Under the pieces are notes generated by a model. The model was not told the DNA's origin and did no database searches. It saw only the letters and a list, made by a program, of their open reading frames with translations. 64,000 bases of DNA from a virus: IMG/VR virus record IMGVR_UViG_3300025120_010288, positions 1 through 64,000 of that record. The stretch is one strand, 5' to 3'. Below, piece after piece: positions 16,730-25,115 of this stretch. How positions within the stretch are numbered: the stretch's first letter is position 1; each line of letters starts with the position of its first letter. Both the position numbers and the translations under genes were made by a program.

Positions 16730-16732
16730 ATA
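16725..16732 (+). promoter_or_regulatory. Late-promoter-like motif GTTAAATA
   Basis: Octamer overlapping the stop of the DnaE-like gene, 30 nt before the ATG at 16763; TAGGAGAA ribosome site follows. Confidence 0.45.
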
Positions 16733-16762
16733 CATTGTAACGCACGTTAATAGGAGAACATA

Positions 16763-17221
16763 ATGTCAAAAGTTTATAGAACAGCACATGGGCGTAGAAT
16801 TGATTTAGGCGAAATAATGCTTAAAAACGAAAAAGTTCGAGCAGTAGGTAACATGGGTGTAAATGCCCGTGGTGATCTAGTAAATTCATACAACGAAAGT
16901 ATTCAAACTCGCAATCAACAAGTTCGCAATCAATACAATGTACAAGTTACAAATGTAAGTGATGATACTATTTACAGTAGTTCAGCACAGCAAACAGCAA
17001 TGGAAGCGGCAGTACCAGATACTGTAGTACCTGTTAGTATTGAAGAAGAAATAGAGCAAGTAAGCCCCGATGAACGTCCGCCTCTTGCTGAGAAAAAAGA
17101 AGAAAATAAAGTCAAAGAAAGTAAACCCACAGGACTTGCAGCAGCTATTGCAAAGTCACAATCGGTTAAGCAAGAAAAAGTAGCAGATCCAAGTGCATCA
17201 ACTGGAGTTAAACGAATCTAA
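16763..17221 (+). CDS. Conserved phage hypothetical protein, 152 aa
   Basis: N-terminal 60 residues (YRTAHGRRIDLGEIMLKNEKVRAVGNMGVNARGD, in pieces: YRTAHGR, KNEKVRAVG, VNARGD) look conserved and basic; the rest is low-complexity, Glu/Lys/Pro-rich and probably disordered. No catalytic motif. It is immediately followed, without a gap, by the GroES-like gene, and both lie behind a late-type motif. Role in head assembly is possible from that pairing but unproven. Confidence 0.65.
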   Translation: MSKVYRTAHGRRIDLGEIMLKNEKVRAVGNMGVNARGDLVNSYNESIQTRNQQVRNQYNVQVTNVSDDTIYSSSAQQTAMEAAVPDTVVPVSIEEEIEQVSPDERPPLAEKKEENKVKESKPTGLAAAIAKSQSVKQEKVADPSASTGVKRI

Positions 17222-17602
17222 ATGGCCGGAACAAAAGCTCACAGTGTAGTAGCAATTGATGCTCTCACTGCAATTGGTGATACAATATTAGTTGTAGATA
17301 TGGAGTTTGGTGAACGAGCTCTTAGTAGTGGAATTGTACTACTAAATGATGACGGTAAATCACACGGTATTCGCCCTAGATGGGGCTGTGTGTTTGCTAA
17401 AGGACCTGAGTCTAGTAACAATATTGATATTGGTAATTATATCTTGGTAAGTCATGGACGTTGGACACGTGGAGTTGATATTGAGATAAACAAAGAAGTT
17501 GTAACCATTCGGCGTGTAGATCCAAATGATATACTTGCTAAGTCTGCTACACGTCCAGATGATGATACACTCAGCACAGCAATAAGCATTACTCAAAAAT
17601 AA
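17222..17602 (+). CDS. GroES-like co-chaperonin (T4 gp31 analogue)
   Basis: 126 residues. The Cpn10 pattern is visible: LTAIGDTILVVDM (like PLxDRVLV), SGIVLLNDDGKSHG (mobile loop region), WGCVFAKGPES (like GEVVAVGPG) and IGNYILVSHGRWTRG. In T4-like phages a GroES substitute works with host GroEL to fold the major capsid protein. Sequence similarity to true GroES is modest, so this is a fold-level call. Its upstream neighbour abuts it. Confidence 0.65.
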   Translation: MAGTKAHSVVAIDALTAIGDTILVVDMEFGERALSSGIVLLNDDGKSHGIRPRWGCVFAKGPESSNNIDIGNYILVSHGRWTRGVDIEINKEVVTIRRVDPNDILAKSATRPDDDTLSTAISITQK

Positions 17603-17605
17603 TAG

Positions 17606-17634
17606 TTGACAAATTAATTTATATCTGCTATACT
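17606..17634 (+). promoter_or_regulatory. Sigma70-type promoter for clamp loader
   Basis: -35 TTGACA at 17606-17611 and -10 TATACT at 17629-17634, 17 bp spacer. It begins 4 bp after the GroES-like stop; TAGGAGC precedes the ATG at 17670. Confidence 0.85.
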
Positions 17635-17669
17635 TTAACTTACATATGTGAGATTAGATAGGAGCAAAA

Positions 17670-18590
17670 ATGAAAGAGTTATGGACAGAAAAGTATCGTC
17701 CGACGACTGTTGACGGGTATGTGTTTCGTGACAACGAACAAAAAGCACAAGTACAAACTTGGATAGACAGCGGTACTATTCCACATTTATTGTTTAGTGG
17801 TGCTCCTGGGGTTGGCAAAACTACACTAGCAAAAATATTAATTAATACGCTTGATATTGACGAATACGATGTATTAGAAATTAATGCTAGTAGAGAAAAC
17901 AGCATTGACACTATCCGTGATAAGATCACAGGCTTTGTGCAAACAATGCCATTTGGTGACTTTAAGATTGTACTACTTGATGAGGCTGACTATATATCAC
18001 CAAATGGGCAAGCTGCATTGCGTGGTGTTATGGAAACATATCATGCAAGTGCTAGATTTATATTAACTTGTAACTATCCCAATAGAGTTATTCCAGCATT
18101 ACATTCGAGATGTCAAGGCTTTCATATTGAAAGAGTAGATCAAACTGAATTTACTGCCAGGATTGCAACAATACTAATTGAAGAAGGTGTAGAACTTGAC
18201 CTTGACACATTGGATAATTATGTAAAGGCAACATATCCCGATTTACGCAAATGCATCAACATGTGTCAAATGAACAGCACAGCTGGGTCATTAACAGCAC
18301 AAAAAGGTGACGAAGGTGGTGCAACCAAAGAATGGAAACTTGGTGCGGTTGAATTGTTCAAAGCAGGTAAAATACGTGAAGCAAGAACGTTGATCTGTAG
18401 CAGTGCCCGTCCTGAAGAAATGGAAGATGTATTTCGTTGGATGTATGATCATTTAGATATATGGAGTGCTGACGAAACAGTACAGGATCAAGCTATTGTT
18501 GTTATTAGACAAGGACTAGTAAATCATAGTTTTGTTGCTGACCCAGAAATTAATTTAAGTGCAACCCTTATTGAATTAAGTAATTTGTAA
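17670..18590 (+). CDS. 44: Sliding clamp loader large subunit (T4 gp44-like)
   Basis: AAA+ ATPase that opens the gp45 ring and loads it on DNA. Walker A GAPGVGKTT at residues 44-52, Walker B LLDEADYIS near 105-113, sensor 1 LTCNYPN and the SRC arginine-finger motif (HSRCQ) near 145. N-terminal LWTEKYRP is the RFC-box start found in RFC and gp44 proteins. Length 306, near T4 gp44 (319). It is driven by its own sigma70 promoter. The small subunit gp62 was not found in the window; the 82 aa gene after it does not resemble gp62. Confidence 0.92.
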   Translation: MKELWTEKYRPTTVDGYVFRDNEQKAQVQTWIDSGTIPHLLFSGAPGVGKTTLAKILINTLDIDEYDVLEINASRENSIDTIRDKITGFVQTMPFGDFKIVLLDEADYISPNGQAALRGVMETYHASARFILTCNYPNRVIPALHSRCQGFHIERVDQTEFTARIATILIEEGVELDLDTLDNYVKATYPDLRKCINMCQMNSTAGSLTAQKGDEGGATKEWKLGAVELFKAGKIREARTLICSSARPEEMEDVFRWMYDHLDIWSADETVQDQAIVVIRQGLVNHSFVADPEINLSATLIELSNL

Positions 18591-18838
18591 TGTACACTAT
18601 TGAATATGATTATGATGAAGTTAGCATTACAATATTAGATGATTATGCCAGACACGAAGATTTAATTGTAAATGCATTTGATGATATTGTTTACTTTAGG
18701 CAATATGATCCTGATATAGATCGAATGATATCTATTGCTATTGCACCGTCACAATGGGACGAGCTTATTAGTGCAATAAACAGCCCAGAAGGGGCATTTA
18801 TTACCCGTACAAAGCATGTAAAAAACAAAAAAAGTTAA
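18590..18838 (+). CDS. Hypothetical acidic protein, 82 aa
   Basis: TAATG overlap with the clamp loader gene, so coupled. Asp/Tyr-rich N-terminus and a basic C-terminal tail (TRTKHVKNKKS). No family recognised; not convincingly gp62, which is about twice as long in T4. The stop codon lies in the loop of an A/T hairpin. Confidence 0.6.
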   Translation: MYTIEYDYDEVSITILDDYARHEDLIVNAFDDIVYFRQYDPDIDRMISIAIAPSQWDELISAINSPEGAFITRTKHVKNKKS

Positions 18839-18847
18839 ACTTTTTTT
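18827..18847 (+). terminator. Terminator-like A/T hairpin with T-run
   Basis: AAAAAAAGT (18827-18835) and ACTTTTTTT (18839-18847) form a 9 bp stem with the TAA stop codon as loop, giving seven Ts at the end. Almost pure A/T, so weak, but well placed between a stop and the next promoter. Confidence 0.5.
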
Positions 18848-18889
18848 CTAATTCCTTATTAATCAATGACTTAGCTGGCCAGGAAAAGG

Positions 18890-18918
18890 TTGACCATTTG
18901 AGCTTTATAGTCTATACT
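18890..18918 (+). promoter_or_regulatory. Sigma70-type promoter
   Basis: -35 TTGACC at 18890-18895 and -10 TATACT at 18913-18918, 17 bp spacer. The leader contains AAGTTAGAAAT (18928-18938), shared with the promoter at 4184; TTAGGAGC follows. Confidence 0.82.
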
Positions 18919-18950
18919 ATATATATAAAGTTAGAAATTAGGAGCAACAC

Positions 18951-19283
18951 ATGCTAGTACAAGTTATCCACAGTGCGTTTAGTGAGCGTAATAACCCAAT
19001 TACAGTTGCAACAGTTAAAGCACCTCAAAGTGATATAGATGCAGCACTTGAGTATGCTTATCGTTGGACTAACAATGTAATGGGTAGTTGGAGCCGCGAT
19101 GAGCAAGTATTCGAAGACGGTTCTGAGAACGGTGATTTTAATCCAAATGTTACTCGAGTCGCTCCATTGCATAATGGAATGGGACTACGATCAACTTCAA
19201 TGGGAGATCGAATGATAATTGATGGTGTAACTTACGAAGTTGCAATGTTTGGTTTTGAAAAACTTGATGAGGAGACTGTATAA
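18951..19283 (+). CDS. Hypothetical protein, 110 aa
   Basis: First gene of an early-type unit. Mixed fold with RSTSMGDRMIIDGVTYEVAMFGFEKL at the C-terminus, a pattern of small beta-rich phage proteins I cannot name. Its TAATG overlap with the 57 aa gene and that gene's TAATG overlap with the next make a tightly coupled three-gene run. Confidence 0.65.
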   Translation: MLVQVIHSAFSERNNPITVATVKAPQSDIDAALEYAYRWTNNVMGSWSRDEQVFEDGSENGDFNPNVTRVAPLHNGMGLRSTSMGDRMIIDGVTYEVAMFGFEKLDEETV

Positions 19284-19456
19284 TGAATCCGATTGAGCAA
19301 CTTGACAATCTCATTGCGTCTACAAAACGTAAAAGCACAACTATTTTTGATTTTGAAACATACAGAGAATATTGTGCTGCTCGACGAGGATTTCATGTCA
19401 TTCCTGAAGAGCTGTTTGATAACCTTAAAGCTGATGTTGTGCCAGGAGATCAATAA
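19283..19456 (+). CDS. Hypothetical protein, 57 aa
   Basis: Short gene held between two TAATG overlaps, which is the main evidence that it is real. Sequence is helical with TIFDFETYREYCAARRG and FHVIPEELFDNLKAD. No domain recognised. Confidence 0.6.
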   Translation: MNPIEQLDNLIASTKRKSTTIFDFETYREYCAARRGFHVIPEELFDNLKADVVPGDQ

Positions 19457-19725
19457 TGCCAACTAATTATAATCCATTGGGTTGGGCTAAGAAATTTTGT
19501 AACGCACATAATCTTATGCAAATTGGTGATGAAGTTGTTAGTCGGCACGGTGTTGCCAAGATTATAGGTATTGAATTGTGTGAAAACAAATATGAAAAAT
19601 ATGGCATTGAAGTAAAGCAGGTATACGCACTATACAAAGATCGTTGCGTATTTGATTTAGACAATGGCCATTGGGCATACGGTTATCAAGTAGATATTAT
19701 CAAAAAAGAGGTTGACACAACTTAA
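19456..19725 (+). CDS. Hypothetical protein, 89 aa
   Basis: Last gene of the 18951 unit. Contains IGDEVVSRHGVAKIIGIEL and CVFDLDNGHWAYGYQVDI, suggesting a small SH3/KOW-like beta barrel. Function unknown. Its 3' end overlaps the -35 element of the next promoter. Confidence 0.6.
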   Translation: MPTNYNPLGWAKKFCNAHNLMQIGDEVVSRHGVAKIIGIELCENKYEKYGIEVKQVYALYKDRCVFDLDNGHWAYGYQVDIIKKEVDTT

Positions 19726-19740
19726 AAACTGTGTTATATT
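19712..19740 (+). promoter_or_regulatory. Sigma70-type promoter for the HAD gene
   Basis: -35 TTGACA at 19712-19717 and -10 TATATT at 19735-19740, 17 bp spacer. The -35 lies inside the end of the previous gene. Confidence 0.82.
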
Positions 19741-19769
19741 AATTTGTAAGTAAGAAAAAGAGTTAGAAA

Positions 19770-20357
19770 ATGAATAAAGTAATATTAACAGACTGCGACG
19801 GTGTCTTACTTGATTGGGAAACACAGTTTAAAGATTGGATGCAACAACAAGGGTATACGTTAGTTGATCCAGCCGCATACAACATGAGTGTTGCATACAA
19901 TGTACCTAAAGAAGAATCCAAACGATTAGTTAAGATTTTCAATGAAAGTGCATGGATGGGCTTTTTGCCTGCACTACGGGACGCACGGAGCGGAGTTGCT
20001 AAACTAGTTGAGGCTGGTTACCAGTTTATAGTTATTACCAGTTTAAGTTTAGATGCCAAAGCAAAAATGCTACGGATTAGCAACTTAAAAAATATATTTG
20101 GTAAAGATGTTTTTCTTGATGTTGTGTGTTTGGATACTGGTGCCGATAAAGATGATGCACTAGCTGAATACAAAAACACTGGCATGTATTGGTTAGAAGA
20201 TAAAACTGAAAATGCGTTGTGTGGTGTACGAGCTGGTTTAAAAAGTATTTTAATTACACACGATCATAATCTTAGCTGTAATGAAAACAAAACAGATATT
20301 ATTCGGTGCGATAGCTGGAGCGACATAGTTGACGTTATTACCCAAACCCCTGGTTAA
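19770..20357 (+). CDS. HAD-superfamily hydrolase, 5'-nucleotidase-like
   Basis: Phosphatase with motif I DCDGVLLDW (nucleophile Asp at residue 8 and Asp at 10), motif II VITSLS near residue 89, and the late motif WLEDKTENA near 148. The overall size (195) and early DxDGVL are typical of deoxyribonucleotidases (NT5C-like), which would fit nucleotide pool control in a phage, though sugar phosphates are possible. Driven by its own promoter. The next gene starts 29 bp before its stop. Confidence 0.75.
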   Translation: MNKVILTDCDGVLLDWETQFKDWMQQQGYTLVDPAAYNMSVAYNVPKEESKRLVKIFNESAWMGFLPALRDARSGVAKLVEAGYQFIVITSLSLDAKAKMLRISNLKNIFGKDVFLDVVCLDTGADKDDALAEYKNTGMYWLEDKTENALCGVRAGLKSILITHDHNLSCNENKTDIIRCDSWSDIVDVITQTPG

Positions 20358-20979
20358 CAACACAGTATTATTAATGTATGGCAGTGGCCTAAGTGGAGAA
20401 TTTATCACTTGGGCTTTGTCACAGAGTTTAGATAACTTTGCAGTTGGAGAAAATCACTGGGAAGGAGCAAGATTTAAATATACTGATGCTATTGGTCGAA
20501 GCATGTATGGTGGTGATAGTGTTATTAAAGTAAATGAAGTACTTGATAGGTACAGAATGTTTAACGAAAATCAAAGTCAAGCAGGCGAAAAACATTTTGT
20601 AATGTTACATCCAGATCCTCAAAACATACAATTTGTGCGTGAAAATTTTAATACTTGCCCAATGATTGAAATAGTTAATCGTAAGTTATCAAGTCAAACT
20701 TTTCAACACCTAGGTCGTCAAAAAATAACACAAGACGATATAAAAAACAGCGGAGCAAGTTTTATACCAAATTTTGGGTTAAAACCATACAGAAAAGTAT
20801 ACAATGCCCTAGACCATTTAGAAATTGAATGGGAAGATCTAATTTTAACAAATACCAATCAAGTGTTAGAGAATGTATCAAAATTTGTAGACGGCTTAAT
20901 TGATGTCTCTATTTTTAATCGTTTACTAAATGATTATAAAAAACGTAACCAAAGTTACTTAAATTCTATAAAGATTTAA
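20329..20979 (+). CDS. P-loop protein, sulfotransferase-like
   Basis: 216 residues from a TTG start supported by GGAG nine nt upstream; ATG 20374 would remove the first strand of the fold. LMYGSGLSGEFITWAL near residue 15 resembles a relaxed P-loop as in sulfotransferase-fold proteins. The rest has no firm motif. Several such weak P-loop proteins are scattered over this window (25892, 31051, 58630). It converges on phoH and the coding ends overlap by 21 bp. Confidence 0.5.
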   Translation: MTLLPKPLVNNTVLLMYGSGLSGEFITWALSQSLDNFAVGENHWEGARFKYTDAIGRSMYGGDSVIKVNEVLDRYRMFNENQSQAGEKHFVMLHPDPQNIQFVRENFNTCPMIEIVNRKLSSQTFQHLGRQKITQDDIKNSGASFIPNFGLKPYRKVYNALDHLEIEWEDLILTNTNQVLENVSKFVDGLIDVSIFNRLLNDYKKRNQSYLNSIKI

Positions 20980-21690
20980 TACACTACTAATAATTGGGTG
21001 TCTTTGTATATCTTTTAATCCGAGTCTACATACATCAAGTCCTGGTGTTGGCTCTGCATCTAATCTACTGCATAAGTCTAATAATCCATTATTTGAAATT
21101 GTCTTATCGGTTTGTTCAATGTCTCCTGTTATTATAATTTTACTACCCTCACCAATACGTGTTAAAAGCATCTTAACTTGATTGGGTGTAGCGTTTTGCA
21201 TTTCATCAGCAACAATCCATGAATTTTTAAAAGTTCTACCTCGCATAAAAGCAAGTGGTGATATCTCAATGATTTCATCCTCAATAAACTTGTTTACTTG
21301 TGCTGGAGTATAAAACTCTTTCATGATGTCAGTAAGTGGTCTTGTCCAAGGTTCCATTTTTGCATTTAGGTCGCCGGGTAAGAATCCGTGTTTTTCTTCC
21401 TCAACACCAACTGCTGGCCTAGTGATAATAATTTTACTGCACTCGTTTTGTTGAAATGATTTTAGTGCCGCTAACATTCCAAGATAACTTTTACCGGATC
21501 CAGCTGGACCTACTGCGATTGTAATGTCTGTATTTGGATTACATAAACTTAGTACAAGTGATTCTTGGGATACACTTCTTGGAACTAGATTAATAGATTT
21601 AGTTCTTGAAGGTTTGACGTATTTGTAGGAAATGTCCGTAGTATTTCCATCTTGTATTAATTGGAACTTACGATTTGTTTTTCGTGCCAA
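20959..21690 (-). CDS. phoH: PhoH-like ATPase
   Basis: P-loop ATPase widely found in marine phages, with suggested RNA/phosphate-stress roles. Walker A GPAGSGKS at residues 61-68; RPAVGVEEEKHGFLPGDL and the acidic Walker B VADEMQNATPNQ are the typical PhoH blocks, followed by ITGDIEQTD. Reverse strand. The start is TTG, supported by AAAGGAGAG on that strand. One of only two minus-strand genes here. An AGTAAATA motif (minus strand, 21733-21740) lies about 45 bp upstream. Confidence 0.92.
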   Translation of the reverse strand: MARKTNRKFQLIQDGNTTDISYKYVKPSRTKSINLVPRSVSQESLVLSLCNPNTDITIAVGPAGSGKSYLGMLAALKSFQQNECSKIIITRPAVGVEEEKHGFLPGDLNAKMEPWTRPLTDIMKEFYTPAQVNKFIEDEIIEISPLAFMRGRTFKNSWIVADEMQNATPNQVKMLLTRIGEGSKIIITGDIEQTDKTISNNGLLDLCSRLDAEPTPGLDVCRLGLKDIQRHPIISSVLNLYRI

Positions 21691-21732
21691 AAATATCTCT
21701 CCTTTGAGTTAACTTTCAACCGTCTACATGTT

Positions 21733-21740
21733 TATTTACT
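21733..21740 (-). promoter_or_regulatory. Late-promoter-like motif AGTAAATA for phoH
   Basis: Minus-strand octamer about 43 nt before the phoH start. The 156 bp divergent gap 21691-21846 otherwise holds only the phoH ribosome site and the GATAAATA motif of the opposite gene. Confidence 0.35.
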
Positions 21741-21833
21741 ACCTAACAAAACATTTTAAAACATACTATAGAATAATCGTAAACGCCGATAAGTATAGTA
21801 CGTATTCAGTATATCTGCATACCCTAGCATAAA

Positions 21834-21841
21834 GATAAATA
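21834..21841 (+). promoter_or_regulatory. Late-promoter-like motif GATAAATA, leaderless geometry
   Basis: Octamer ends 5 nt before the ATG at 21847 and no Shine-Dalgarno intervenes. With T4-late spacing, transcription would start at the start codon. Confidence 0.6.
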
Positions 21842-21846
21842 ATACT

Positions 21847-22395
21847 ATGGACGAAAATATATTCAAGAACGACACAGATTACTGGATGGTTGCACAGAAC
21901 ATCAAGGATATCTATATGAGTGAAGGTAGTATGCTCACACTTATGGACTTTGAACGAGTACTTGATGAGTTAGATATTTACGCATTTAAAAACTGGGAAA
22001 AGGGAGAGCTAGTAGCAGGTCCTGATATTGAAAGATACTCGGTTAGCTGTACCTTTATGTGGCCCAAAGATTTGATGCCTGACCCTAGAGGGGGCAAAAG
22101 ATTGTTACCATTTGATATCAATGTTAAATGGAAGAAAACAAAAATTACTATACCAATTAAAATTGAAAATCCAAGTGATTATGCAAATGGTACTAAAGTA
22201 GCAAAACTAGTAAAAAAACCAGTTTGGCTTGTAGAAATAGTAATGCCTAAATCATTAATAAGTGATATCCGCACTGGTAGTATTGAACTAGAAGGTGATG
22301 TTATTGACCTTGAAGATATTGACAGCAGCTATCAAAATGACCTAGATCAAGAAGAGTATGTAGCAGATGACAACATTGAAGCACAAACTGGCTAA
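21847..22395 (+). CDS. Hypothetical phage protein, 182 aa
   Basis: Acidic soluble protein with a beta-rich middle (YSVSCTFMWPKDLMPDPRGG, LPFDINVKWKKTKITIPIKI) and a very acidic tail. I recognise no named family. The ATG sits right behind a late-type motif and lacks a ribosome site, so a leaderless late transcript is likely. Overlaps the next gene by 29 bp in another frame. Confidence 0.65.
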   Translation: MDENIFKNDTDYWMVAQNIKDIYMSEGSMLTLMDFERVLDELDIYAFKNWEKGELVAGPDIERYSVSCTFMWPKDLMPDPRGGKRLLPFDINVKWKKTKITIPIKIENPSDYANGTKVAKLVKKPVWLVEIVMPKSLISDIRTGSIELEGDVIDLEDIDSSYQNDLDQEEYVADDNIEAQTG

Positions 22396-22930
22396 TAAGC
22401 CACTATACGAAACATTAAATTATAAAGACATGGTTGGCATGGTAGATCCAGTTGTCACGGTAGATGAATTTGTATCTAAAATGGGAGAAGATGATGACAT
22501 TACTGTTTTATCTTTTACTGTTAAGGACAAAAAAGCCGCAGATGATTTATCAAATTGGTTTGAAAAAGGCTATGATTTTGTGCTAGACTCAGAAGTCAGC
22601 CCAGGAGAAATAAGCACAGGCAAATATCTTGTGTTTGTTGAACTAAAACGCCGAACTTGGGTTAGTGAACGTATTAATGACATGTTAGATGACTTGAATA
22701 CACTAACTGATATCAATGTTGATGATTGGGCATTCACATACGATAAAAAATCATACAAATGGGATAAGGAAGTATACGACGATAAGGTACCTAATAGTCC
22801 ACATGAATATAGAGAAATCATTGATATTGAACTTAATGAATGGCGTAATGCAGCAGGCATTGCTCCTAAAAAAATTTACAAAACAGATCGAATATTACGC
22901 AACTTACAAGCAAACGCTGGTATAATTTAA
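22367..22930 (+). CDS. Hypothetical phage protein, 187 aa
   Basis: Starts inside the end of the previous gene. Contains DDDITVLSFTVKDKKAADDLSNWFEKG and DVSPGEISTGKYLVFVEL-like beta segments. No catalytic motif. Paired by overlap with the 21847 gene, so perhaps a partner in the same particle or complex. Confidence 0.65.
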   Translation: MTTLKHKLANKPLYETLNYKDMVGMVDPVVTVDEFVSKMGEDDDITVLSFTVKDKKAADDLSNWFEKGYDFVLDSEVSPGEISTGKYLVFVELKRRTWVSERINDMLDDLNTLTDINVDDWAFTYDKKSYKWDKEVYDDKVPNSPHEYREIIDIELNEWRNAAGIAPKKIYKTDRILRNLQANAGII

Positions 22931-22933
22931 AAA

Positions 22934-23599
22934 ATGCATTCATTACGTAGTTACGGGTGTAGTTTCATATACGGAACTGACTTGCAAGACAACGTTGATA
23001 ATCCTCACTTGCCTAGTCAATACACTTGGCCAGCACTATTAGCACAACATGCACAATTAGAATATGTGTGTAATGCTAGAGGTGGTAGTGGCAACTTACA
23101 TATACTTGAAAAACTTTTACGTGATGTGCATAAAAATCCGCAAGACTTTTATATTATTGGATGGACCTGGATTGATAGATTTGATTATACTGATACTAAA
23201 TTTGATCAAAACGATCATTGGTATACACTTACCCCAACTAACACAAGCACAGTAGCTAAAACTTATTATAAAGAATTACACAGCGAAGTAAGGGATAAGT
23301 TTGCAAGTTTAACTTACATAAACACTGCAATTGATGCATTGAATACAGCAGGCTCAAGTTACATTATGACTTGTATGGATAATTTAATATTTGACAACCA
23401 ATGGAATGCACCCGATAGTACCAAATATTTACAACAGCGTATTGTTCCTCACATAATGACTTTTGCAGGTGATACGTTTTTAAATTTTGCAAAATCCAAT
23501 AATCATCCTATAAGTACTACACTGCACCCGTTAGAAAAAGCACACCAGCAAGCCGAAGTTCTAATGCGACCTGTGTTCAATGAAAGTAGAAACAAATGA
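22934..23599 (+). CDS. SGNH/GDSL-like hydrolase
   Basis: 221 residues. Block I-like YGCSFIYGTD near residue 7 (Ser in GCS), block III-like GGSGN near residue 50 and a C-terminal LHPLEKAH near 195 resembling the D-x-x-H block. These suggest an esterase/acetylhydrolase, perhaps trimming acetyl groups from glycans. The normal block V Asp is not clear (LHPLEKAH instead of DxxH), so activity is uncertain. No signal peptide. The stop overlaps the next gene by ATGA. Confidence 0.55.
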   Translation: MHSLRSYGCSFIYGTDLQDNVDNPHLPSQYTWPALLAQHAQLEYVCNARGGSGNLHILEKLLRDVHKNPQDFYIIGWTWIDRFDYTDTKFDQNDHWYTLTPTNTSTVAKTYYKELHSEVRDKFASLTYINTAIDALNTAGSSYIMTCMDNLIFDNQWNAPDSTKYLQQRIVPHIMTFAGDTFLNFAKSNNHPISTTLHPLEKAHQQAEVLMRPVFNESRNK

Positions 23600-24366
23600 A
23601 TCTTAGTGTAATACAAAATATTTCTACTGTGGAATACTATCCGTATCCATATGTGATAGTCGAAGATGCATTGCCTAATAAATTATACAATGAACTACAC
23701 AACAGTTTTCCTGACAAATTGTTACTAGAGCAGCCTGCCGAAGATATAGATTATGTTACCGGCAAACCTATTTGTTATAGATATAAAAGCTCAAAAGCCG
23801 CACAAGAACAAGTTATTCCCAATATATGGAAAGATTTTTTTGAATACCATACTAGTGCTGAATATTTTCGAGCATGTGCAAGGCTTTTTGAAAAACCAAT
23901 TATTGAATATTACAGTGCAGAATTTTATGAAAATTTATTAAGTGACCCAGTAGGAGTACGCAAGTTACGTAAAGGACCTTTAGTAACAGATTGTCAGTTT
24001 GTGTTACACGAAGCACTTGGCGAAACCAGCACCACAAAAGTTCCGCATATGGATAATAGTAAAGAAATATACGCCGGTTTACTGTATATGAAACATCATG
24101 ATGATAAAAGCACAGGCGGAGATTTTGTAGTACATGAAGTAGACACAAACAACGATCAATGGTTTAATCCACAAGGTGGTCGTAATGTACTTGACGGGTT
24201 TCATCGTCCATATAATGTGGTACCATATAAACAAAATATGTTTACTATGTTTTTGAATGTGTTTAACAGCATACATAGTGTAACACCAAGGAAAAACGCC
24301 GTTGAACGTAGATATAGCATCAACATCATTGGCGAGTTCAAAGATAAAAAGATGTGGGAACACTAA
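23596..24366 (+). CDS. 2-oxoglutarate/Fe(II)-dependent oxygenase
   Basis: Probably hydroxylates a peptide or small molecule. Iron ligands: the HxD pair in VPHMDNSKE (His and Asp, near residue 153) and the distal His in NSIHSV; the Arg in ERRYSINI would bind 2-oxoglutarate. The core double-stranded beta helix runs from about 130 to 250. Such oxygenases are common accessory genes of marine T4-like phages. Coupled by overlaps on both sides, forming a run with the SGNH-like and sulfotransferase genes. Confidence 0.78.
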   Translation: MNLSVIQNISTVEYYPYPYVIVEDALPNKLYNELHNSFPDKLLLEQPAEDIDYVTGKPICYRYKSSKAAQEQVIPNIWKDFFEYHTSAEYFRACARLFEKPIIEYYSAEFYENLLSDPVGVRKLRKGPLVTDCQFVLHEALGETSTTKVPHMDNSKEIYAGLLYMKHHDDKSTGGDFVVHEVDTNNDQWFNPQGGRNVLDGFHRPYNVVPYKQNMFTMFLNVFNSIHSVTPRKNAVERRYSINIIGEFKDKKMWEH

Positions 24367-25115
24367 TGCCTATTAAAGATGATATTGCAGCAGGATTGAG
24401 AACCAAGCCACCAAGGCTACAAGCAAAAAAATCAAAAGAAACTAAGGATACAGTGAGATTTAATATAACAAGATGGCCTGAATTTAATGTAAACTTTTGG
24501 GCAATTAACAAAAATGCCAGTAGTACTATTATTAATCATTTAATACATGAAGCAACTGGTGTAGATGTTGACTATGAACATCGTTACGGCCAAGAAGGCA
24601 AACGTCTTATTCAAGACAGACGTATTGACAGAGATGAAGCACTTCGCAATCAACATCTTAACTTTGCTATAGTGCGACACCCTCAAGATAGATTTGAAAG
24701 TGCATACAGGCAGTTTAAATTTCGTGACGAGCCCGAGGGGCTTAAGGCTGCACGTAAAGCAAGATTTGATAAAAGCTGGGAACCTCAAGATTTTTTAGAA
24801 TATATTGAACGTAAGTTTGAACTTAGAAAAGATCCTGTTGTTAAAAAATATTCACAACTAAGTGGAAACAAACATTTCTGGAAACAAATGGATTTTATTC
24901 CATTTAAGGTGTTAGATAAAATAGACTACATTGTTAAGTTAGAAGAATTAAATGACAAGTGGCCTTTGAAACTTATAGGACCACCAACATTTATTGCAAA
25001 TTCTACAGAACCACAGCCTTTACCTGACTATGATCTAGAACTTTTAAAAAATCTATACTTGGAAGATTTTTTAACTTTTAATTATACTTTAAAGTTTGGT
25101 ATAGACAAAGAATAA
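24366..25115 (+). CDS. Sulfotransferase (Sulfotransfer_2-like)
   Basis: Transfers sulfate from PAPS. The 5'-phosphosulfate loop is INKNASST (residues 47-54) and the 3'-phosphate motif FAIVRHPQDRFESAY (near 100), both hallmarks of the carbohydrate sulfotransferase family. ATG at 24366 is chosen from the TAATG overlap; a GTG at 24354 is in frame. A lysine/arginine-rich region follows the catalytic half. Its end overlaps the opposing methyltransferase by 27 bp. PAPS could come from the APS-kinase-like protein at 31966 or from the host. Confidence 0.8.
   Translation: MPIKDDIAAGLRTKPPRLQAKKSKETKDTVRFNITRWPEFNVNFWAINKNASSTIINHLIHEATGVDVDYEHRYGQEGKRLIQDRRIDRDEALRNQHLNFAIVRHPQDRFESAYRQFKFRDEPEGLKAARKARFDKSWEPQDFLEYIERKFELRKDPVVKKYSQLSGNKHFWKQMDFIPFKVLDKIDYIVKLEELNDKWPLKLIGPPTFIANSTEPQPLPDYDLELLKNLYLEDFLTFNYTLKFGIDKE

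Noticed and set aside
18590-18838. Clamp loader small subunit gp62 after gp44
   Set aside because: Position fits, but the protein is only 82 aa and shows no resemblance I can defend.
21691-21846. Origin of replication or strong divergent promoter in the phoH gap
   Set aside because: Only octamer motifs and a ribosome site are visible; no iterons or consensus -35/-10 pair.
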